Shown here piece by piece: positions 14,508-22,163 of a stretch of 64,000 nucleotides of DNA; within the stretch, counting starts at the first letter, position 1; every line of letters starts with the position of its first letter. This DNA comes from Pseudonocardia cypriaca (lineage in GTDB: Bacteria; Actinomycetota; Actinomycetes; Mycobacteriales; Pseudonocardiaceae), in assembly GCF_006717045.1 (NCBI RefSeq), contig NZ_VFPH01000003.1, forward strand, positions 744,001 through 808,000, read 5' to 3'. The notes below the pieces were generated by a model that saw only the letters and a list, made by a program, of their open reading frames with translations, did not search any database and was not told where the DNA came from. Position numbers and translations under genes: made by a program.

Positions 14508-15329
14508 TCAGTTCCAGACGCCGGTCGCGGCCGTGGCGCGGGCCCAGTCCGCGAAGTCCCGGGCGGGCCGGCCCAGCACCTGCTGGACGCCGTCGCACAG
14601 GCTCTCGTTGCGGCCGTCCAGCACGGACGTGAACAGGTACTTCAGCAGCTCGACGACGTCAGCGGGCACGCCGTCGGCGATCATGGACGCCGCGAAGTCC
14701 TCCACCGGGATCCGGGTGTAGCCGATCGTGCGGCCGGTGGCCGCGGAGATCGCGGCGACGGCGTCGGGGAAGGTGAGCAGCCGGGGTCCGGTCAGCTCGT
14801 AGATCCGGCCGACGTGACCGTCCTGGGTGAGCACCGCGGCCGCGACGTCGGCGATGTCGTCGGCGTCCACGAAGGGCTCTCCGACGTCGCCCGCCGGCAG
14901 GTACACGTGTCCGGCGACGACGGGGTCGAGCAGGTAGCTCTCGTCGAAGTTCTGGTTGAACCAGCTGCAGCGCAGGACCGTCCAGTCCGCGCCCGATGCC
15001 GCCAGCTCCTGTTCGCTGGCCTGGGCCTCCTCCTCGCCGCGGCCCGACAGCAGCACCAGCCGCCGGGTGCCGGACTTCAGCGCGGTCTCGGCGAACGCAC
15101 CGATCGCCGCGGGCGCCCCGGGTGCGGCCAGGTCGGGGTAGTAGGACACGTAGGCGGCGTCCACGTTCTCCAGCGCGGGCGCCCAGGTGGCCGGGTCCTC
15201 CCAGTCGAAGGGGACGCCGCCGGACCGGGAGCCGATGCGTACCGGCCGGTCCTGGGCGGTCAGCCGCTGCACGACGCGCCTGCCGGTCTTGCCGTTGCCG
15301 CCGATGACGAGGGTGAAGTTCTCGGTCAT
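14508..15329 (-). CDS. NmrA-like NAD(P)-binding oxidoreductase
   Basis: A 273-residue atypical short-chain dehydrogenase. The nucleotide-binding motif is GGNGKTGRRV at the N-terminus, followed by DWEDPATWAPALENVDAAYVSYYPD and RLVLLSGRGEE. Relatives include NmrA, AgnL4-type and ergot alkaloid reductases. The canonical Tyr-x3-Lys is not visible, as in many NmrA proteins, so catalysis or NADP sensing are both possible. The next gene encodes a DUF1772 protein, whose fungal relatives act on anthrones, so the pair may modify an aromatic or quinone substrate. A divergent LysR gene across 122 nt probably regulates both. Confidence 0.83.
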   Translation of the reverse strand: MTENFTLVIGGNGKTGRRVVQRLTAQDRPVRIGSRSGGVPFDWEDPATWAPALENVDAAYVSYYPDLAAPGAPAAIGAFAETALKSGTRRLVLLSGRGEEEAQASEQELAASGADWTVLRCSWFNQNFDESYLLDPVVAGHVYLPAGDVGEPFVDADDIADVAAAVLTQDGHVGRIYELTGPRLLTFPDAVAAISAATGRTIGYTRIPVEDFAASMIADGVPADVVELLKYLFTSVLDGRNESLCDGVQQVLGRPARDFADWARATAATGVWN

Positions 15330-15396
15330 GTCGTCGCTCCTTGGTTGTTCGCCGTTCCTGTACGACTCGACGATCGGCCGGAACGGGATTGGCAAC

Positions 15397-15421
15397 AACG
15401 ACCATGTGTGGAACGGTCGTT
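15397..15421. promoter_or_regulatory. Candidate LysR operator
   Basis: AACGACC (15397-15403) and GGTCGTT (15415-15421) form a perfect 7-bp inverted repeat separated by 11 nt. This lies between the divergent NmrA gene (start 15329) and LysR gene (start 15452), the usual place for a LysR recognition site. Confidence 0.5.
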
Positions 15422-15451
15422 AACCCACGGGTTCACGATTCGGGGTTCACG

Positions 15452-16357
15452 GTGGAACGGCGCGACATCGAGATCTTCCTGACGCTGGCCGATGAGCTGC
15501 ACTTCGGCCGCACCGCCGAGCGCCTGCACGTCTCCACCGCCCGGGTCAGCCAGACGATCAGCAAGCTGGAGCGGCGGATCGGCGCCGCGCTGTTCGAGCG
15601 GACCAGCCGCCGGGTCACCCTGACCCCGATCGGCAGCCGTCTGGAGGCGGACCTGCGGCCCGCCCACCTGCAGATCCTGGAGGGCATCGACCGGGCGATC
15701 GCCGCGGGTCGCGGCATCGACGGCGAGCTGCGCGTGGGTTTCATCGGCACCGCCGTCGGCCAGTTCCTGCACCAGGTGGCCGCCGCGTTCCACGCGGTGC
15801 ACACCGCCTGCCGGGTGCAGGTGCAGGAAGCCCGCTACAGCGACTTCCTCGACCTGCTCCGCGGCGACGAGGTCGACCTCGTCCTCGTTCCCGTGAAGGT
15901 CGCCGAACCCGACATCGCCGTGAGCCCGGTCCTGTTCTCCGAACCCACGGTGCTCGCCGTCTCGGCCCGCCACCCCTTCGCGCGGCACGCGTCGGTGTCG
16001 CTCGAGGACCTGGCCCGCGACAAGGTGCTGCGGCCCCGCTCGTTCCCCGGCTACCTGGACGAGAGCCTGGTGCCGCCGAAGACCCCTGGCGGCAGGCCGA
16101 TCGAGCGCGGCCACGAGTTCAGCACGGTGCAGGAGATGCTGTCCCTCATCGGCGCCGGCCAGGGGATGTTCCCGGTCCCAGAGCACGCGGCCCGCTTCGA
16201 CACGAGGCCGGACATCGCATACGTCCCGATCCGCGACGGGCTGCCGAGGGAGCGCCGGTTCATCTGGCGCACCACGGCCGAGACCCACCGGATCCGGGCG
16301 TTCACGCAGGTGGCACGGGACGTGGTCGCGCGATCCCCGAACCCGCTCCAGGGGTGA
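15452..16357 (+). CDS. LysR-family transcriptional regulator
   Basis: A 301-residue regulator. The HTH reads VERRDIEIFLTLADELHFGRTAERLHVSTARVSQTISKLERRIGAALFERTSRRV. A substrate-binding domain follows, with VGFIGTAVGQFLHQV at its first strand. The GTG at 15452 was chosen because the paralogue at 35053-36006 starts in the same way. Divergent from the NmrA/DUF1772 operon, it likely controls that operon through the repeat at 15397-15421. It ends 4 nt before the stop of the convergent adenylate cyclase gene. Confidence 0.9.
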   Translation: MERRDIEIFLTLADELHFGRTAERLHVSTARVSQTISKLERRIGAALFERTSRRVTLTPIGSRLEADLRPAHLQILEGIDRAIAAGRGIDGELRVGFIGTAVGQFLHQVAAAFHAVHTACRVQVQEARYSDFLDLLRGDEVDLVLVPVKVAEPDIAVSPVLFSEPTVLAVSARHPFARHASVSLEDLARDKVLRPRSFPGYLDESLVPPKTPGGRPIERGHEFSTVQEMLSLIGAGQGMFPVPEHAARFDTRPDIAYVPIRDGLPRERRFIWRTTAETHRIRAFTQVARDVVARSPNPLQG

Positions 16358-16361
16358 CGGG

Positions 16362-17912
16362 TCAGCGAGCGCCTGCGGTCGCGGTGTCGTCGTGCTGCAG
16401 CGAGCCGTGGTCCCGCGGGGTGGCGAGGCGCGTGGGGGCGGTGCGGCCCCTGAGCACGGTGGCATCGCCGAGCTCCCACCGGGAGGCCTCCTCGTCGGCG
16501 GCCATCTCCACGGCCCGCGCCGAGGCCAGCACCCGGCCGGGCACCGCCTTGGCCAGTTCCGTGAGCCGGGCAGCCTCGTTGACCGGGTCGCCGATCACGG
16601 TGTACTCGTAGCGGCGCACGTCGCCGACGTTGCCCGCCACCGCGTCGCCCGCCGAGATCCCGATGCCCGCGGTGACGTCGGGCACCTCCGCGGCGAGGCG
16701 GGCCGCCAGCACCCGCCCGGCGGCGAGCGCGCAGCCCGCCGGGTCGGTCCCGTCCGCCGGCGCCCCGAAGACGGCGAGCGCGGCGTCACCCTCGAACTTG
16801 TTGATCCAGCCGTCGTGCTCCTCGACCACCTCGACGACGACCGCGAAGAACCGGTTGAGCAGGCCGACGACCTCCTCGGCCGGCCGCTCGGCGGCGAGCG
16901 CCGTGGACCCCACCAGGTCCACGAACAGGACGCCGACGCAACGGACCTCCCCGCCGAGGCGCACCTCGCCCGCCGCGGCTGCCGCCCGCGCCACGTCACG
17001 GCCGACGTGGCGACCGAACAGGTCGTGGATGCGCTCCCGCTCGCGCAGGCCCGCCACCATCGTGTTGAAGCCGGACTGCAGCTGCCCGAGCTCCGTGCCG
17101 TCGTAGACCGTGACGGTCGCGTCGAGCTCGCCGTGCTGCACCTTGACCATCCCGCGACGCACCGCGTTCACCGGGTCCGCCACCGCGCGAGCGGCTCCCA
17201 CCGTCACGAGCAGGCCCGCGCCCAGCGCGGTACCGCCGAGCGCGAGCATGATCACTGCGAGCCGGGAGGCCGGCACGTCGCCGTGGGCGAGCGCCGACAC
17301 GGCCATCACCATCAACCCGACCACCGGCACACCGGTACCGAGCGCCCAGAACAGCAGCGACCGCACGACGATCCCGGGCAGCCCGCGCCGCGGCTGCGGC
17401 GGGTGCGCGGTGAGCACCTTCGCCGCCGTGCGCCGCAGGATCCGCTCGCTGAGCAGGTACGCCAGCGCGCACGTCGTGACGCCGCCGAGCACGATCGTCT
17501 CGCCGACGGACGCCGCGAGTCGCAGCGAGTACGGCAGGTTGAGCAGCAGGAACACGATGGCGGCCAGCGCCCACAGCGCACCCTGCACGGTGACGAGCCG
17601 CAGCGGCCCGTACAGCACCATCCGCCGTGCCCGGCGCTGCTCGGCGTCGGCCTCACCGGGACGCAGCCGGAACCGCCGCCTGCCCCAAAGCAGGCCGATG
17701 GGAACCGCCACGGCCATGTACAGACCGAACGCGACGACGTTGAGCGTGCGCACCCGCCCCGGGTCGACGAGCGGCCCTTCCGGCAGCACCCAGGCCGCGA
17801 GAGCGAACACCACCACCGCGCCGCCGAGGTTCGCGAACACCACGACGACGGCGAGCGCGATCCGGGCGGGCCAGTCGATGACCCATCGCCGGACCCGCCT
17901 CGTGCGCGCCAT
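16362..17912 (-). CDS. Membrane-bound class III adenylate cyclase with HAMP domain
   Basis: A 516-residue protein with six hydrophobic segments in residues 14-240, a HAMP domain (about 240-295) and a class III cyclase domain (about 320-500). Active-site residues are present: metal-binding Asp332 (FVDLVGST) and Asp376 (FEGDAALAVFG), purine-binding Lys372 and Asp442 (IGDPVNEAARL), and transition-state Asn445 and Arg449. Lys plus Asp at the purine positions indicates ATP, so the product is cAMP. The architecture equals that of mycobacterial Rv1318c, Rv1319c, Rv1320c and Rv3645. The stimulus is unknown. It lies upstream of nothing obvious and faces the LysR gene tail to tail with a 4-nt gap. Confidence 0.92.
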   Translation of the reverse strand: MARTRRVRRWVIDWPARIALAVVVVFANLGGAVVVFALAAWVLPEGPLVDPGRVRTLNVVAFGLYMAVAVPIGLLWGRRRFRLRPGEADAEQRRARRMVLYGPLRLVTVQGALWALAAIVFLLLNLPYSLRLAASVGETIVLGGVTTCALAYLLSERILRRTAAKVLTAHPPQPRRGLPGIVVRSLLFWALGTGVPVVGLMVMAVSALAHGDVPASRLAVIMLALGGTALGAGLLVTVGAARAVADPVNAVRRGMVKVQHGELDATVTVYDGTELGQLQSGFNTMVAGLRERERIHDLFGRHVGRDVARAAAAAGEVRLGGEVRCVGVLFVDLVGSTALAAERPAEEVVGLLNRFFAVVVEVVEEHDGWINKFEGDAALAVFGAPADGTDPAGCALAAGRVLAARLAAEVPDVTAGIGISAGDAVAGNVGDVRRYEYTVIGDPVNEAARLTELAKAVPGRVLASARAVEMAADEEASRWELGDATVLRGRTAPTRLATPRDHGSLQHDDTATAGAR

Positions 17913-17970
17913 GAGCGCCGAGCCTAGCCCGTTCGGACGAACCCCTCGCAGGCAAAGCCGCGCCCACGTT

Positions 17971-18023
17971 CCGACGAGCGGCGCGTTCGTCGGTACCTAT
18001 CCGACGAACGCGCCGTTCGTCGG
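17971..18023. repeat. Twin-hairpin 53-nt element (23-7-23), sequence type 2, copy A
   Basis: Hairpins at 17971-17993 and 18001-18023 are separated by TACCTAT. Arms are CCGACGAACG/CGTTCGTCGG with a 3-nt loop; the left hairpin has one G-T wobble. The two hairpins are reverse complements of each other at 22 of 23 positions. On the minus strand the element supplies the last codons (PTNGAFVG) and the TAG stop, located in the spacer, of the MaoC gene. It is the same sequence type, and in the same orientation relative to its gene, as 40129-40181. Confidence 0.85.
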
Positions 18024-18869
18024 GACGTCGGGTGCGATGCGCGCCGTGAGGTGGGGGCCCTTGCGGCCTCGGACCTCCAGCGCCCACCCGTCCTCGGTCG
18101 GGCTCGTGTGCAGCTGCACCGTCGACGGGAGCAGCAGCGGCTTGCCGAACACCACGTCGTAGGTGAGCGCGCCCGGGAGCCGGCCCTGCAGTGCGGCGAG
18201 CGCGTGCGCGGCCGTCCACATGCCGTGCGCGATAGCCCGGGGGAAGCCGAACGCCTTCGCCGTCCACGGGTGCAGGTGGATCGGGTTGACGTCACCGCTC
18301 GCGTGGGCGTAGCGGCGACCGGTACCCGAGTCGACGCGCCAGGTCGCCACCGGCGGGCCGTCCGGAACCCCGGGGAGCTCCGGCGGTTCGGGCGCGCCCT
18401 CCGGTGCGGTGGCGCCGCGGGCGAGGTAGGTACTGCGGCCCTCCCACACCTCCTCGCCCGCGGCATCGATCGTGGCCACGAGGTCGACCTGCGCGCCCTT
18501 CGGGTGCGCCCGCAGCCCCTCGGCGTGCACGCGCACGGCGAGGGACTCGGCGGCGTCGATCCCGCGGTGGACGGTGATGTGGTTGCGCAGGTGCACGAGA
18601 CCGGGCAGCGGCAGCGGGAACGACCGCTGCGCCATGAGCGCGACCTGCAGCGGGAACGCCAGCACGTGCGGGTAGGTCACCGGGAGCGCGTCCGCCACCG
18701 GGAACCCGCACACCCGGGCGTACTCGGCGAGGTGATCGCGGTCGACGGTGACGTTCTCGCGCAGCAGCTCCGTGCTCGGCAGCTCGCGGCCTCGGCGCCC
18801 GACGGCGCCGAGCGCGGCCTTCGCGTAGAGGCCGCCGAGGCGCGGCGGCCGCTCGACGACGGTCGGCAT
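17997..18869 (-). CDS. MaoC-like (R)-specific enoyl-CoA hydratase, HtdX-like
   Basis: A 290-residue double hot-dog protein. The C-terminal half has the complete hydratase 2 motif, YAHASGDVNPIHLHPWTAKAFGFPRAIAHGMW, with the catalytic Asp and His in GDxNPxH. The N-terminal half holds the lid-like domain (VTYPHVLAFPLQVALM). The closest known arrangement is Rv0241c (HtdX), next to fabG4 and fadA2. It would hydrate or dehydrate 3-hydroxyacyl-CoA. Its final residues PTNGAFVG and stop codon come from the repeat at 17971-18023, so the C-terminus has been replaced or extended. It is coupled to fabG4 through TGATG and forms the third gene of the minus-strand operon. Confidence 0.9.
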   Translation of the reverse strand: MPTVVERPPRLGGLYAKAALGAVGRRGRELPSTELLRENVTVDRDHLAEYARVCGFPVADALPVTYPHVLAFPLQVALMAQRSFPLPLPGLVHLRNHITVHRGIDAAESLAVRVHAEGLRAHPKGAQVDLVATIDAAGEEVWEGRSTYLARGATAPEGAPEPPELPGVPDGPPVATWRVDSGTGRRYAHASGDVNPIHLHPWTAKAFGFPRAIAHGMWTAAHALAALQGRLPGALTYDVVFGKPLLLPSTVQLHTSPTEDGWALEVRGRKGPHLTARIAPDVPTNGAFVG

Positions 18870-20191
18870 CAGGCCCCCAGCATGTTCTGGCCGTCCACGC
18901 GCACCGCCTGGCCGGTGACGCCCGCCGTCGCCGCCTGGGCGAGCCAGCCGACGGCCTCTGCGACGTCGACGGGCAGCCCGCCCTGCCGGAGGCTGTTGAC
19001 CCGCCGGCCCGCCTCCCGGGTGGCGAGCGGCATCTTCGCCGTCATCGCGGTCTCGATGAAGCCCGGCGCGACGGCGTTGATCGTGGCGCCCCGCCCGGCG
19101 AGCTGCGGCGCGAGCGCGCGGACCATCCCGATCACGCCCGCCTTGCTGGCCGCGTAGTTCGTCTGCCCGCGGTTGCCGGCGATCCCGCTCATCGACGAGA
19201 TGCAGACGATGCGGGCGCTGTCGCCGAGCAGGTCGGCGTCCGCGAGCAGCGCCTGGTTGATCGCGAGCTGGGAGCGCAGGTTGACCGCGAGGACGGCGTT
19301 CCAGCGGTCGGCGTCCATGTTGGCGAGCAGCTTGTCGCGGGTGATGCCGGCGTTGTGCACCACGACGTCGACGCGGCCGTGCCGCTCGCGCAGGTGCGCG
19401 AGCAGCCTGGCGGGTGCGTCGGGGGCGGTGATGTCGAGCTGCAGCGCGGTGCCGCCGGTGCGGTTGGCGACGCGGGCCAGCGCGTCGCCAGCCGCCGGCA
19501 CGTCGACGGCGACGATCGTGGCCCCGTCGCGGTGCAGGGTGTCGGCGATGGCCTCGCCGATCCCGCGCGCGGCCCCCGTGACCACGACGATCCGCCCGGC
19601 GAGCGGCTGTGCCGGATCGCCCGGCTCCACCGGCCCGACCGGTGCCCCGACCCGCACGACCTGCCCGGACACGAACGCCGAGCGCCCGGACAGGAAGAAC
19701 CGCAGCGTCGAGGCCAGCGCGTCCGCGCCTGCGTCGGGCGCGACGACGAGCAGGTTGGCCGTGGCCCCGGCCCGCACCTCCTTGCCGGCGGACCGCACCA
19801 GCCCCTCGAACGCCTGCGCCACGGCCGCGGCCTCCACGTCATCGGCGGAGCCGACCGGGCCGAGCAGCACGAGCCGCCCGGACGGGGCGAGCCGGCGCAC
19901 GGCGGGCGTCAGGAACTCCCTCGCGGCAGCGAGGTCGTCGAGGGTTCGCGCCGCGGTGGCGTCCAGCACGGCCGCCGCCACCTTGCCCTCCTCGCCCGCC
20001 TCGGCGACGCCTGCCTCCGCGAGCAGGGCGCGGACGTCGTCGACGAGCCCACCCTTGCCGACCGCTCCGACGAGCGCCGGGCCGTCCAGCAGCGGCTGAC
20101 CGGGTGCGTAGCGGCGCAGCACCGGGATGCGCGGCACCCCGAGCCGCTGGACGAGCCGGTACTGCGACAGGTCGCGGAGCGTGTCCTTCAT
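18869..20191 (-). CDS. fabG4: High-molecular-weight 3-oxoacyl reductase, FabG4 type
   Basis: A 440-residue protein in two parts, as in mycobacterial FabG4 (454 aa). The first is a degenerate flavodoxin-like N-terminal domain (about 1-205). The second is a classical short-chain dehydrogenase domain containing the cofactor site TGAARGIGEAIA, the NAG motif HNAGITRDKLLANM and the active site ISSMSGIAGNRGQTNYAASKAG with Tyr-x3-Lys. It reduces 3-oxoacyl-CoA or -ACP with NADH. The ATG at 20191 overlaps the thiolase stop by 4 nt (ATGA). The neighbouring thiolase and hydratase make a reversible CoA-chain elongation or beta-oxidation module likely. Confidence 0.93.
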   Translation of the reverse strand: MKDTLRDLSQYRLVQRLGVPRIPVLRRYAPGQPLLDGPALVGAVGKGGLVDDVRALLAEAGVAEAGEEGKVAAAVLDATAARTLDDLAAAREFLTPAVRRLAPSGRLVLLGPVGSADDVEAAAVAQAFEGLVRSAGKEVRAGATANLLVVAPDAGADALASTLRFFLSGRSAFVSGQVVRVGAPVGPVEPGDPAQPLAGRIVVVTGAARGIGEAIADTLHRDGATIVAVDVPAAGDALARVANRTGGTALQLDITAPDAPARLLAHLRERHGRVDVVVHNAGITRDKLLANMDADRWNAVLAVNLRSQLAINQALLADADLLGDSARIVCISSMSGIAGNRGQTNYAASKAGVIGMVRALAPQLAGRGATINAVAPGFIETAMTAKMPLATREAGRRVNSLRQGGLPVDVAEAVGWLAQAATAGVTGQAVRVDGQNMLGA

Positions 20192-21477
20192 CGGGCCGCC
20201 TCCAGGATCGCGACGACGCCCTGACCACCGGCGGCGCAGATGCTGATCAGACCGCGGGCCGGGGCGCCCTTCTCGTGCAGCAGCTTCGCGAGCGTGGCGA
20301 CGATCCGGCCGCCGGTGGCCGCGAACGGGTGGCCGGTGGCGAGCGAAGAGCCCGCGACGTTCAGTTTCGACCGGTCGATCGACCCGAGCGGGGCGTCGAG
20401 GCCGAGGCGCTCCTTCGCGAACGCGGGGTCCTCCCACGCCTTGAGGGTGGCGAGCACGGTGGACGCGAACGCCTCGTGGATCTCGTAGAAGTCGAAGTCC
20501 TGCAAGGTGAGGCCGTTGCGTTCGAGCAGCCGCGGCACGGCGTACACGGGCGCGGTGAGCAGCCCGTCATGTCCATGGACGAAGTCGACGGCAGCGGTCT
20601 CGGCGTCCACGACGTGCGCGAGCACCGGCAGCCGGTGCTCGGAGGCCCACTCGTCGGAGCCGAGCAGCACGGCCGAGGCGCCGTCGGTGAGCGGGGTGGA
20701 GTTGCCCGCCGTCATGGTGGCGCCCTCGCCCTTGCCGAAGACGGGCTTCAGCTTGGCGAGCTTCTCCACCGATGTGTCCGGGCGCAGGTTCTGGTCCCGG
20801 GTGAGGCCCAGGAACGGCGTCACCAGGTCGTCGAAGAAGCCGCGGTCGTAGGCGGCGGCGAGGTTGCGGTGGCTCGCGACCGTGAGCCCGTCCTGCTCCT
20901 CCCGCCCGACCTGCCAGTCGAGGGCGGTGATCGCGGCGTGCTCGCCCATCGACAGCCCGGTGCGCGGCTCGGCGTTGCGCGGGATCTCCGGCACGATCTG
21001 GCCCGGTCGCAGCCCGCGCAGCGCTGCGAGGCGCGCCCCGACCGTCTTCGCGGCGTTGAGGGCCATGAGCACGCGGCGCAGGTCGTCGTTCAGCGCCACC
21101 GGCGCGTCGCTCGCGGTGTCGACGCCCGCGGCGATCCCGCTGTCCACCTGCCCGAGCGCGATCTTGTTGGCCACCAGGACGACGGTCTCAAAACCGGTGC
21201 CACAGGCCTGCTGGACGTCGTAGGCGGGCGTGTACGGCGAGAGCGTGCTGCCGAGCACGGCCTCGCGCGTGAGGTCCCGATCGCGGCTGTGCTTGAGCAC
21301 CGCGCCCCCGGCCACTTCGCCGAGCCGCTGTCCGGCGAGGCCGAAGCGGGCCGCGAGTCCGTCGAGCGTGGCGGTGAGCATGTCGAGGTTGGACGCGCGG
21401 GCGTACGCGCCGTTCGCACGGGCGAAGGGGATGCGGTTGCCGCCGATCACGGCGGCCTTCCTCCGGGTCTCCGGCAT
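20188..21477 (-). CDS. fadA2: Acetyl-CoA C-acyltransferase (thiolase), FadA2/FadI-like
   Basis: A 429-residue thiolase. The acylated Cys is in QQACGTGFE, the second site is EIHEAFAS, and the C-terminal motifs are SLATGHPFAATGGR and ICAAGGQG. It lacks an obvious N-terminal extension and matches the Rv0243 type that follows fabG4 in mycobacteria. It cleaves 3-ketoacyl-CoA or condenses acyl-CoAs. It is the first gene of the minus-strand operon fadA2-fabG4-maoC. A TetR gene is divergent across 56 nt and a compound palindrome lies between. Confidence 0.93.
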   Translation of the reverse strand: MPETRRKAAVIGGNRIPFARANGAYARASNLDMLTATLDGLAARFGLAGQRLGEVAGGAVLKHSRDRDLTREAVLGSTLSPYTPAYDVQQACGTGFETVVLVANKIALGQVDSGIAAGVDTASDAPVALNDDLRRVLMALNAAKTVGARLAALRGLRPGQIVPEIPRNAEPRTGLSMGEHAAITALDWQVGREEQDGLTVASHRNLAAAYDRGFFDDLVTPFLGLTRDQNLRPDTSVEKLAKLKPVFGKGEGATMTAGNSTPLTDGASAVLLGSDEWASEHRLPVLAHVVDAETAAVDFVHGHDGLLTAPVYAVPRLLERNGLTLQDFDFYEIHEAFASTVLATLKAWEDPAFAKERLGLDAPLGSIDRSKLNVAGSSLATGHPFAATGGRIVATLAKLLHEKGAPARGLISICAAGGQGVVAILEAAR

Positions 21478-21502
21478 GTCGGTCTCCTACCCACGAGTAG
21501 CC

Positions 21503-21523
21503 GGTACCCAAAGTACCCGGTAC
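21503..21523. promoter_or_regulatory. Candidate TetR operator between fadA2 and tetR
   Basis: GGTAC-CCAAA-GTACC (21503-21517) is interlocked with the perfect 11-nt palindrome GTACCCGGTAC (21513-21523). TACCGT at 21521-21526 lies 7 nt before the TetR GTG and is a likely -10. The position lets one regulator control both directions. Confidence 0.5.
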
Positions 21524-21533
21524 CGTCAGTGTC

Positions 21534-22163
21534 GTGAAGTCGGTACGGGATCGGCGCGCCAGCCGGTGGGACGCCCACCGGCGCACCAGGCGTACCGAGC
21601 TCACCGACGCCGCCATCGCCGCCATCCGCGCCCACGGCGCGGGCGCGGGCATGGATGACGTGGCCGCGGCGGCAAGCACGAGCAAGACCGCGGTCTACCG
21701 GCACTTCGCCGATCGCACCCAGCTCTACGTCGCGGTCTGCGAACGGGTGGCGGAGGTGCTGCTCGGGCAGGTCCGCGCGGCGATGGACGGTGCCCCCGGC
21801 GCGCGTGCGAAGACCGCTGCCGCCATCGCGGCGTACCTGCGGCTCATCGAGCACGACCCGGAGGTGTACCGGTTCGTGGTGCACCGGCCGCTGGCCGACG
21901 CCGACCTGGTCGCCGACCTCGTCTCCCTGATCGGCGACCACGTCGCGGACGTGATCGCAGAGCAGCTGGCCGCCGCGGGCGCCGATCCCGCGCCGGCGGT
22001 GCCGTGGGGACACGGAGTGGTCGGCATGGTCCGGTCGGCGGCCGACAACTGGATCGCCCGTCCGGCGGGTATGACAAGGGACCAGTTGGCGGATCACCTG
22101 ACCGCTCTCGCCTGGGCGGGGCTGTCCGGGGTGGCCGCCGGCACCGAGGAGGAGACGTCATGA
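21534..22163 (+). CDS. TetR-family regulator of the fatty-acid locus
   Basis: A 209-residue TetR protein. Its HTH region reads RRTELTDAAIAAIRAHGAGAGMDDVAAAASTSKTAVYRHFADRTQLYVAV. The C-terminal ligand domain (YLRLIEHDPEVYRFVVHRPLAD) resembles regulators of fatty-acid metabolism such as FasR-type proteins. It starts at GTG with a leaderless-type -10. Its stop overlaps the ATG of the acyl-CoA oxidase gene (ATGA), so regulator and oxidase are co-translated. It probably represses both itself with the oxidase and the divergent fadA2-fabG4-maoC operon in response to long-chain acyl-CoA (inference). Confidence 0.88.
   Translation: MKSVRDRRASRWDAHRRTRRTELTDAAIAAIRAHGAGAGMDDVAAAASTSKTAVYRHFADRTQLYVAVCERVAEVLLGQVRAAMDGAPGARAKTAAAIAAYLRLIEHDPEVYRFVVHRPLADADLVADLVSLIGDHVADVIAEQLAAAGADPAPAVPWGHGVVGMVRSAADNWIARPAGMTRDQLADHLTALAWAGLSGVAAGTEEETS

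Noticed and set aside
15419..15436. GTTAACCCACGGGTTCAC, similar to the TetR site at 5230
   Set aside because: Lacks the TTAAC right arm and lies in a LysR-controlled region; similarity too weak to call a shared site.
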